Source: Adiantum capillus-veneris (taxonomy: Eukaryota; Streptophyta; Polypodiopsida; Polypodiales; Pteridaceae). Taken from it: DNA of 64,000 nt. The notes under the pieces are model-generated. The model was given only the letters and a program-made list of their open reading frames with translations, made no database searches and was not told where the DNA came from. Where the stretch lies: assembly GCA_014529385.2 (NCBI GenBank), contig CM043963.1, forward strand, positions 92,995,912 to 93,059,911. The letters are read 5' to 3'. Positions 54,886 through 64,000 of this stretch are shown piece by piece. The position numbers were made by a program, and so were the translations under genes. Position 1 is the first letter of the stretch; every line of letters begins with the position of its first letter.

Positions 54886-55820
54886 ATGGCTATTGGTAGT
54901 GCTTTGAACAAGGATGAGTACTACATTAAGAAGTTTAATGGCACAAACTTTGTGTATGCGTAATGTGCTATCAATAAGGGTTTGACAACACTATTGTGCG
55001 AGAGAAAAGAGAATGCCTACACTGATAATGAGTGGGAAGATTTGGATGAGCGTGCTATGGTGACCATTCGCGTGCACCATGGTGAATCCATTTACTTCAC
55101 AATCATGGATATGACAAATGCTAAAGATATATAGGATGCCTTATGTGCAACATGGGATGATAAAATTACCTCAAACAAGGTTTTTCTCATGAAGAAACTT
55201 ATGCGCATGAACATGAAAGAAGGCACCGGTGTTACCTCTCATTTGAATGAGTTCAACAATGTCTTTTCACAAATTACTTCCAAAGGTCTTAACTTTGATG
55301 ATGAGATGAAGACCATCTTTTTGCTATGTTTGTTGCCATCATCATCGGATGCGTTCAATACAACCATAAGTAACTCAGTACGTGGCGGGAAGCTAGTGTT
55401 CAATGACATTACTAGCATGTTGCTCACTGAGGAGATTAGACATTAGTCTCTTGATGCGAGCGGACATGGTGATGCATATATGGCTAGTGGCAGCTGTGAC
55501 AAGCCAAGGCATCATGGTCATAGTTGCATTTGTTCTCAAGATCGCAAGAACAACCGTAGCAAGAGTCATAGAAGAGACATAAAAAACATTGAATGTTAAC
55601 ACTGCCATAAAAAGGGACACGTGAACAAGGATTGCTGTGCATTACAACGTGAAAAAGGCAAAGAAAAAGTGAAGTCTGACATACCTAAAAGCATCGTGAA
55701 GATAAAAGAACTTAATGTTGTTGAGTCTCCAACTACCGAGATTGTTCTTGATGTGTTGATCTTCACCTTAGATTTGAGTCCTGATGCATTGTTAGCTCTT
55801 GACAAGTGTTATGCCTAGAA
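54886..55820 (+). pseudogene. Copia gag with zinc knuckle
   Basis: MAIGSALNKDEYYIKKFNGTNF start at 54886, TSNKVFLMKKLMRMNMKEG and HLNEFNNVFSQITSKG of the Copia gag core. CHKKGHVNKDC after EC-stop-HC gives a CCHC knuckle with a stop in place of one residue. In-frame stops lie at about 54961, 55132, 55444 and 55597, and before the protease at 55816. Confidence 0.85.
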
Positions 55821-56121
55821 TTGGATAGTGGACTCTTGTGCTAGCTTCCATGTGACTCCTCATAAGGAGTGGTTCTCCAGATATATTTCTACACATGGTA
55901 CAATGAAACCGAGAAACTCTTATGAGCTTGATATATACAATATTGGAGCCCATAAATATTTTATGCATAATGGCACCAAGTTTATGTTGCAAAATCTCAA
56001 ACATGTACCCAAATTGACAAAAAGTTTGATGTTTGTTCGGACAATTAGAAAATTTGGGTTACACTACTATATTCGCACATGGTTTTTGGATAATCAAGAA
56101 ATGAAACTTGGTCATGCTTAA
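55819..56121 (+). pseudogene. Copia protease region
   Basis: WIVDSCASFHVTPHKEWFS corresponds to the Copia aspartic protease active site, normally (I/V)-DSGAS-x-H; here the Gly of DSG is Cys. LQNLKHVPKLTKSLM is the usual downstream segment. It ends with a stop after KLGHA. Confidence 0.8.
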
Positions 56122-56159
56122 AGACTAGAAGTCTGGCTCATTGTATTCATTCTATGTCT

Positions 56160-56798
56160 CTTCAATAAAAGAGAATTCTATTTGTGTAGGCAAGCTGCCA
56201 TTTACAGAGTTGTGGCATAGCCAACTGGGACATATGAGTTAGAAAGGAATGAAGGTATTGTAGCATTTTGGTTTCATTCCCATGTTAGATTACTCAGGTT
56301 TATCTTTATGCGAGCATTGTATTTATGGAAAACAGACTAGGTTGACCACAACGCCTTTAGATAAGGAGTTAGAAAACCCTCTAGATCTTGTTCATAGAGA
56401 CTTATGCAGGCCTATGTACATTAAGTCTCTAGGGGGGCACTATTATTCCTAACATTCATGGATGAATCTACTAGGAAGGTGTGGGTTTATCTCTTGAAGC
56501 AGAAGAGCAAAATCTTTAGTATCTTTCAGAAGTCAAAAACCAGTCAGATAGAAAGCTTAAAGCTTTGCAAACTGACAATGGGGACGAGTATATCTCCTCT
56601 GAGTTCAAGAACTTCTACAGCAGGAAATGAGGTATCAGAAGACAATTCACCACACCTTACACACTCGATCTGAACAATGTAGTAGAAAGGTTGAATAGGA
56701 CTATCCAAGAACGGGTCACTTGTATGTTGTCTACTACGACCACTTTACCTCAAGAGTTTTGGGGGGAAGCTGTTATGACAGCTAGTTACTTGATAAGA
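56160..56798 (+). pseudogene. Copia integrase fragment
   Basis: Pieces in shifting frames: LWHSQLGHMS, GFIPMLDYSGLSLCEHCIYGKQTR (HHCC pre-integrase), LDLVHRDLCRPM (first catalytic Asp), FMDESTRKVWVYLLKQKS, LQTDNGDEYIS (second Asp), VVERLNRTIQERV (Glu) and EFWGEAVMTASYLIR at the break point 56798. All three catalytic positions are recognisable, but no continuous frame remains. Confidence 0.85.
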
Positions 56799-57426
<628 letters not shown>

Positions 57427-57431
57427 TTTTT

Positions 57432-57449
57432 TCTGCCGGCTGCCGGGGA
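57432..57449 (+). promoter_or_regulatory. Gypsy-2 primer-binding site, altered
   Basis: TCTGCCGGCTGCCGGGGA, a few bases after the LTR, aligns with the tRNA-Asp-like site of Gypsy-1 with two or three changes at its start. Confidence 0.6.
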
Positions 57450-58464
57450 ATGCCTTGCATTATGCTTGAGGAGCACTCGTTGCTACCTGCGGAATTTTTT
57501 CTTCCATATGTTTCTATTTTTTGTTGTGTTGTGTGAGAACTGTTAAGTGGCTGCAATGGGCAGATTAGTAGGTTTTTGTTAGCTACTATTAAGTGACTGT
57601 AAAGGGCAGATTAGTAGATTTCTGTCAATTTCTGTTAAGTGGCTATAAGCTCTATTAGTGCTACATTGTACTGTTTTTATTATTTTTGCAAGATGTGTCA
57701 TGAGCAGCCGGTATTAGTAAATCTGTTAGTGAATGTAGACAGGGAGAAGTAGAGTAGACAGTGAGCAGTAGAGTTGACTATTTGTGATTGTGCAGAGTAT
57801 TGTGTTTGATAGTGTGTTAGCAGAGGTAGTTATCGTTAATTAGGTGTAATTAGCTGTGTTAGTTGAAAATTGGTTAGACAGAGCTCGCAGGAGCTGCTGT
57901 GTGCGCATGGGAGCTCGGCGTCCACACGGCCACATTATCCTAAAAAAAAGTTTAAAAAATTACTTTAAAAAAAACAATAAAAAACACTCGGAAATTTGGG
58001 ACTTGAAAGAAAACTCAAAACAAAAATTTAAAAAAACCTTATCTTAAAAGGAAGGGATCGGGATCTTTCCCCAAGCCTAGGCCAAGGCCTCGGTCTTATG
58101 ATACACGATACACACCACTTTATATATAGGACCTCAAGTGAAGGGAGGGCATGTGGGACAAGTTCCTCAAGTCCTCCACTATCCCCTTCACACTCATCCT
58201 CTGAACTTACTAAATCTAGCTCTCTCCGCCTAGGAAAATACTAGTTTTAGGATTTCGAGGGATGTACGTAACCAAATCAGGGGCTGCAAAGCCTGGCGTG
58301 TCCCCCTATCCAAGACGCTCGTTTTGAGCTATCATACACCATCTTCCATGGCTTGGTTTAAAAAAGGGACCAAAAATACAAAAAAGTGGGTTGTAAACAC
58401 CTAAAAAAACTAGCTAAGCGGCCTACATGGGCACTCACCAACACCTCTAGAGTGTTGAGGTCAC
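57450..58464 (+). other. Gypsy-2 untranslated leader
   Basis: No supported ORF. It contains repeated phrases (AAGTGGCT, GGGCAGATTAGTAG twice near 57553-57620) and A-rich stretches near 57940-58040. Confidence 0.6.
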
Positions 58465-61331
58465 ATGCACCTATGCTCTAGTCGTGTGCTAGAGGACAAT
58501 AACATCGAGAGTGTGCTCGTTTACGTGGGCACTCATTATTCCTTTACCTTAGGCTCTAGGACCTCAGCAGGAACCCAAGGTAGTACCACTCAAGATCCAC
58601 ATATTGTGTCTAGTGACTCTTTCTCTGACTACAACGTCATGGAGGGTTACCCAATGCCTAATCACAATAGCTCAAGCCAAGACATGCATGCCATGGGACC
58701 ATGGTCTAGCGGGCCGAGTGTGCTTAGCCGCTTGAAGGAAACTTTTAGTAGAGCCACTTGCTCCGAACATGGAGCTAACGATGTAAATGAGGGGGGTGGG
58801 GAAGTAAATTCGCCATTCATGACCAACATAGACCCCATGCTCCTAGAGAGTGTGCACATGAATACTCTATTCACTGCACCCCCTGACTCTTCAGAGCTAT
58901 TCCCCTCCGAGGCTATATTACCTGATGGTAGAAGCCTTGCCAAAGTGCAAGAGGTTGAGCGATTTATCATTGCGGCTGGGGAAAAGGAAATTGAGAGCTT
59001 AAGAAAAGGAGAGAGTTAAAGTCGAAAGCCCCTATGTCAACATGCATGCTAAGCGAGCAATCGAGTGCTCCTGAATTAGTGACCACTAAAGATCAGCCCA
59101 TAGAGAGCCACATTGCATCTAGTTCAAAGGACACCCCTAGTACATCAGTCCTAGATGGAGCGTTCCTTAATGAAACCTAGGAGTATGAACTACAAGCGAA
59201 AACTGTAAACGACCTATACACATGTCACACCTATTATGTGGGTTGGTTAGATGTCCTACAATCTGCAACTGGTGCTACTAGTGTAGAGGATCAACAATAA
59301 AGAGTTTGTGAGATCATACTTAGGGTTATTGAGCTAGAGAGACAGAACAAGGGGATCCACATGCCTTCAACGGGTCTCATGAGATTCTTGGATACAAGGA
59401 AGGCTAAAAAACCAAGCTTATCGCAAATGGAGACTCCCTTGGTAAGTCCGATGAATCATCCATATGTTGTTTCACCAGGGGTCTCAGTGCAATCTGAGCC
59501 CACAAGTGATAGCTTTACATTTCCAAGTCTAGCTCATCTTTCCCCTGATGACACCATGGCTACCATGCCTACCCCAGTGATGGGCATGCCAAGGAACACG
59601 CCATGGACCTCAATTGTTAGTAAAGCACCGCTACATAGTAGCTCAATGCCGACAACAGTACCTACAAGTGTGTATCAATCATATGCACCTATAGGTCCTC
59701 GTACTCATGTAGCTCCTACCTCTCCCATTGTTTCAACAACTTATGCGCCACAACCACCACACCCAAGCTCCTATTTCAATGGGACCATACCGGCTAGCAT
59801 TAGCATGTCACATCCGACGTCTGCTATGCCTAGGGCCACACATATGAACTTTGGACCGCCACATGGCACAACACCGTACAAAACTTGGAACCCAAGGGCT
59901 TCCTATGCGCCAAGACCAATGCCAATACCTACTCCACATGTAGTCTCTGGAGCGCCTTCACCCATGGTGCTTGCTCACTTAGGTGACTTGGCTGCTTAAG
60001 CCGATCAATCTATTGCTGAGAATATGCATAACACGCCTGATACAGAGCCTATAAGTAAGGCAGTATCAATAGGCAAGCTCACACAAAAAATTAGTGGAGA
60101 TGGGGATGTGAGAAAGCATATTGAAGTGTTTGAACAAATATGCGAACACAATGACCTACATAAGAGTAATGCTTAAAGCCTGACCTTAAGTAGGAAGGCT
60201 GGGGATTGGTATAGAAAACTAAGGGTGGAAGAAAAGACGGTTTACTCTACTCTTGGGAGATTGTTCTTGAAAGAATACATACGAGAGGGAGTGCTTTGGT
60301 GTGTAGCATCTCAGCTCCAGAAATCCCAACAAGAGGAAGGAGAGTTTGGGAGAGAATTTATTAGTCACTTGAAGCATTTCAATTCTCGTTGTAATCTAAA
60401 TGAGAGCTTCAATAATAACCAATTTCTTGATAGATTCATTACGGGATTAGGACATGAGGATATCTATAATGGCCTTGTCATTAGAGGTATCACCACTTGG
60501 GAAGCAATCACCACCAATGCGATTCAATTGGAGGATAATTTAATGATTCAAGGAGAAAGAGTGTCTGTTGAGCATAAATATACTAGCTCGCAAGCATCAC
60601 GGCATCAACCAATGACCCTAAAACATATTGCTAAGGAGCCAAAGATATCTGAGATGACTTTAGCAGATCTCACCAAGGCCATTCAAGAGAGTCTTAGAGA
60701 CAATCGTGCTCTGCAAAACAATCATATGTATCCAAGAAGGGAGCAACAATGGTGCTCAGTTTGCTATGGTCTGCATAGTACCAGTGAATGCTCTATTTTT
60801 AGAGTAAAATTCAATGGGAATTGCAATGCCTGTGGGAGGTATGGTCATCAAGCCAAGGATTGCATAGTCTTTAAGCGTGCAATGGCTAATAAACCAACCT
60901 TAGCATTGATAGACACACCTGTTGTGCCTGCATTGATGCCAGCCCCACCTCTTGCACAAACGTCACAACAGATGGTCCATAGGGCCCAAAATGTTGTTCA
61001 AACAACACCCTTACCACCTCCAGTGTTAGGATCGCAACCACCACATCCGAGAATCACTTCTGTGAATCAAGTGGGTTGTGAGTCATCTATTGCCTGTTTG
61101 GAAGGCTGTGAGGAAGATATAGACCCTAATATTGCCTATGGGATTGATGCACTTAAAGAAAGTCCACAATATTACATGGAGGACTATTGGAGACAAGTCA
61201 AACCTGTCTATCAAGTAGCTGCTCTTGCTGCAAGAGGCCAAAATATCAATTATACTGCCAAGAGACGACCTCTTCAATGCTATGAGTGTGGGGGTCCACA
61301 TTGCGTAGCCGAGTGTCCTATTAGGCTATAA
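58465..61331 (+). pseudogene. Gypsy-2 gag
   Basis: Parallel to Gypsy-1 gag. Pieces are 58465-59019 (Ser-rich N-terminus, NHNSSSQDMHAMGP, then SRLKETFSRATC), 59361-59999 (Pro/Thr/Ser-rich, ending at TAA where Gypsy-1 reads CAA) and 60225-61331. The last piece holds the rest of the gag core and three cysteine motifs: CSVCYGLHSTSEC, CNACGRYGHQAKDC and CYECGGPHCVAEC. A fourth, CNRCGIDHLIAQC, lies just after the TAA at 61329-61331. Stops and short gaps make it non-functional. Confidence 0.85.
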
Positions 61332-62070
61332 AAGAATGCTACACTAATGCAAACCAATCAAGCGAGCACGTCTACAATGCTGACACTCATGTGTAATCGA
61401 TGTGGCATAGATCATTTGATTGCCCAATGTTCGAATAATCCAACTGCACCGAACATCACGCCATTAAACTTGATTGAGGTTATCGATGAGCCATAACAAG
61501 TACACTTGTGGTACCAATAAATGTACTCACATGATCGATGCTCCCAAAAAAAATTTATTTTCTCGAGGAAAGAGACACGGCATCAATTGCCCAATCTTAG
61601 AAGAAGAAGAAAACACGAAGGAAGAGATCGCAAAAAGCAACGAAGTCAAACCCCAATTCAAAGACCAACATATGGATTGGTGATGACCCCGTATATACTA
61701 ACGACACCAAAGAGGATTCAAATTCGGGTGAACCCATGGAGACCAAAACGACCACTAGGAAAGAAACAAAAGGAAGATCGTCATGAGCCACAATGTCCAG
61801 GACCCAAGAAGAAGATAGAAACTTACCCAAACCCTACAGAGGAGATAAAAGTAGTCAAGCAATTAAGGAGTCTGGTAGAAGATACCCAAAGGGATCTAGA
61901 GCCAACACCTAGGCAGAAACGAATTACAGACACAATGTTCCCTACACAACAACAACAACCTCACAAAGTCTATAGACCCCTACCCATACCTAGTGTCATC
62001 CAAGAAGAAAGTGACTTAAAGCCATGGGAAAGTGGGCATACTCACTTCTTGTTGGAAAGAATGTTTGCAG
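61332..62070 (+). pseudogene. Gypsy-2 post-gag linker
   Basis: The reading frame 61521-62075 is basic and Lys/Pro-rich (PKRPLGKKQKEDRHEPQCPG), with no recognised domain. It includes the point near 61733 at which Gypsy-1 is deleted up to the equivalent of about 62570. Confidence 0.5.
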
Positions 62071-62275
62071 GTTAAACCTATTGGGATGCTAGAAGATCTC
62101 AAGATCAAGGTCTTTGGACATAAAATAAGAAATACTTTCATTGTTATGGATTTCTCCAAGCACACTATGTCTTCTTTTGGATGACCTTAGGACGTCCTTT
62201 CATGAGGGAAGCAAAAATGGTGCATGACTGGTTTAAAAACCATGTCTACTTGTAGTTCCAAGATTCTGTCATTTA
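62071..62275 (+). pseudogene. Gypsy-2 protease remnant
   Basis: Reads KPIGMLEDLKIKVFGHKIRN, then TFIVMDFSKHTMSS and, after a frame change, LGRPFMREAKMVHDW. The I-LGRP-x-M..K...-type end is typical of the retropepsin of plant Gypsy elements. The upstream catalytic D-(S/T)-G is not visible. The region is absent from Gypsy-1. Confidence 0.6.
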
Positions 62276-63186
62276 AGTGGATCTTGTAATTGGTCAAGTA
62301 TATCCTCTAGGAAACAAATTTATAATTGATCACAGATCTGACACCACAGTTCACTTGGCCCCATTGCAGTATTGTTACACATGTAAAATGGACACTGATG
62401 TTGGGAAAGATTCTCCTGATATGGATATTCTACCTGGGATGACAAAGTCTAACAATGTGGATTGGGTCCACCTAGCAGCACCCATAGACACTTGGATAAA
62501 TAGAGGGACGACGTGGGTGGCACCTGAGGGGGATGAAATGCCACAACTCGTACCCTTAAATATGCTAGAAGCAATGCATATAGCTTCTGGTGACCTACAG
62601 GGTGAAGGCTTGACTGACAATGGAACCAGTAACGTCTCACAAGACTATAGCCCACACGATTTGGATTTAGAATCATCAATTGAAATTGAACGAAGAATCT
62701 GAGTTAAATCTTAATGCAAACGTGGGGACAAACCATTCAGGGCCCAGTGGTACCCTAGATGACAATCTATCCAGGAGAGCAAAAGACACAAGTAGCAATT
62801 CATCTAGTGACTCTTTACTAGAGATCATCCGTAATAAGAAATTAGACAAGAAGATTAAGAGATATAAGAGGCGACGATATCGAGAAAATGTGCATGCTAG
62901 AATAAATGAAAAGAAATCTACCGTGGAATGCCTTAATTATATAGAGGTATGTGATGCTCAACGGAACCTGGTAAATAAATGGGGTGAATACCTTCAAAGC
63001 GTTATGTGATGTAGTCCACAACCCATTGACATCGAACAGCTAGAGGCTACAAAGAAGCCAAAGTTGAGTTGTACCATAAGGAGATGACAAAATCGAGATT
63101 TAGCTCAACGACAAAAGGAAGTGGAAGTGAAATCATAGTCCACAGAATAATAAGACCCCATAGACTTACAACCGACACTTGATCAT
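62276..63186 (+). pseudogene. Gypsy-2 protease-RT linker
   Basis: 62277-62702 encodes MDLVIGQVYPLGNKFI...MHIASGDLQGEGLTDNG, and 62680-63009 encodes KLDKKIKRYKRRRYRENVHA and NKWGEYLQSVM. Both have matches in Gypsy-1 (around 50270 and 49880), so this linker is conserved within the family though its role is unknown. Confidence 0.6.
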
Positions 63187-64000
63187 TTGAAATCCTACAC
63201 CATGGAGGAGCGTAAGGTTGTGTATACAAAGGCTCAAAGAAAACCTATCGATGGAAGCAATGGAGTCTATGACGGTCCAACGATAGTTAAGGAAACAGAG
63301 TTAGTAGACCCAGGAGAAGAGTCCAAACCTGTTTTGATTGCCCATTATCTGACAGAGACTGAGGAGTACTCAATGAACTCAAGGATATATTTTCCTGGAT
63401 ATATCATGATATGAAAGGTGTTTCACCTTCCGTGGTGCAACACACGATTCCCATGAATAGCATGGCAAAACCAGTCCAGCAACGACCCTACCCAATGAAT
63501 CCTAAGTATGCAAAGATTGTTCAAGAAGAGATTGAAAAGCTTGTCAAATGCGGATTCGTATACCTTATTGAGCACTCAGAATGGGTGTCTCCAATAGTGA
63601 TTGGGCCGAAAAAGAATGGGAAACTCAAAGTGTGTGTGGATCTCAAGAAGGTCAATGCCGCCACTAGGAGGGACCATTATCCCTTGCCATATTCAGAACA
63701 TGTGCTTGAAAGAGTTGCAGGAAAGGAAGCTTATAGCTTTTTAGATGGGTACTCTGGATACAATCAAATCACAATTGCACTAGAGAACCAAACTAAGGCT
63801 TTTATAACCAAATTCAGAGTGTTTGCATTTTGTGTTATGGCTTTTGGGTTAACCAATGCTCCTGCTACCTTCCAAAGATTAATAAACACCGCTGTTAGAG
63901 AATATTTGAGGGAGTTTTGCGAAGCTTTCTTAGATGACCTTTGTGTTTGTTCTTCTTGGAAAGAACATCTATCATGCTTATGAAAAGTGCTTGAGAAGTG
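63187..64000 (+). pseudogene. Gypsy-2 reverse transcriptase, cut by window edge
   Basis: 63411-63983 has QQRPYPMNPKYAKIVQEEIE, WVSPIVIGPKKNGKLKVCVD, SFLDGYSGYNQITIAL (motif A), FGLTNAPATFQRLINTAV (motif B) and AFLDDLCVCSSW (motif C with both Asp). It is preceded by KAQRKPIDGSNGVYDGPTI (from 63229). Near 63980 a TGA replaces the CAA of Gypsy-1. The catalytic residues up to that point are intact. Confidence 0.9.

Larger units (their letters stand above)
54886..56798 (+). mobile_element. Copia gag-pol remnant, truncated by Gypsy-2
   Basis: The protein order gag, zinc knuckle, protease, integrase is that of Copia (Pseudoviridae). The element is cut at 56799 by the Gypsy-2 LTR, within integrase, and its 5' LTR is not recognised. 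One reading frame is kept from 54886 to 56121 despite many stops, so decay is mainly by point mutation. The missing 3' part (RT, RNase H, 3' LTR) should lie beyond Gypsy-2. Confidence 0.85.

Overview
The window looks like nuclear DNA of a land plant with a large, repeat-rich, AT-leaning genome. The reasons are plant-type CACTA (En/Spm) transposons, a Gypsy element with the plant Tat/Athila-type signature and a tRNA-Asp-like primer site, a Copia element, spliced transposase genes with GT..AG introns, and very long (CA)n, (CT)n and (TA)n tracts. Two Penelope-like (PLE) reverse-transcriptase regions are unusual for seed plants, so a fern, lycophyte or similar lineage is plausible; the species cannot be fixed from this sequence. 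I see no convincing host protein gene and no standard tRNA or rRNA gene. Nearly everything recognisable is a mobile element or its remnant.

Layout. (1) 1-6952: noncoding sequence with a tandem ~336-bp repeat and a TATA box, then PLE-A (ORF1 4495-5808, then a broken reverse transcriptase to 6946). (2) 6953-12442: CACTA-1, flanked by the target duplication CAA, an internally deleted copy. (3) 12735-22789: PLE-B (16771-19780) between two long direct repeats (12735-16666 and 19812-22789), a pseudo-LTR-like arrangement. (4) 22789-30643: two ~2.66-kb direct repeats plus a diverged third unit. Each carries a ~92-nt conserved block also present upstream of PLE-A, and the units are bounded by (CA)n tracts. 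(5) 30644-34027: mostly anonymous DNA, with a LINE endonuclease fragment whose 5' part is inverted, a minisatellite and a 127-nt near-symmetrical hairpin. (6) 34028-42060: CACTA-2, target duplication TTA, the long copy with both transposase genes. (7) 42796-54850: Gypsy-1 on the minus strand, target duplication TTGCC, with LTRs, primer site, polypurine tract, gag, RT, RNase H, integrase and extra 3' ORFs, but no protease. (8) 54886-56798: decayed Copia gag-pol, cut by (9) 56799->64000: Gypsy-2 on the plus strand, a relative of Gypsy-1 that keeps a protease remnant and runs off the window.

How the parts work together. CACTA-2 would supply a Tnp2-type transposase and a Ptta/En/Spm (Transposase_24) protein acting on the shared CACTACAAGAGG ends and the subterminal GCGACGCTAT-type motifs. 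CACTA-1 keeps the ends but lacks much of both genes, so it fits a non-autonomous partner. Both CACTA copies carry the same captured fragment of a heavy-metal-associated (HMA) domain gene and a tRNA-like, SINE-like piece. The most novel-looking material is the PLE system: a conserved cysteine-containing ORF1 upstream of the RT in two diverged families, pLTR-like long repeats with their own ~330-bp subrepeats and TATA boxes, and a recurrent short block with partly supported pairing.

All alignments were made by eye, and domain names come from motif recognition. Exon boundaries are predictions from splice-site sequence and frame continuity.
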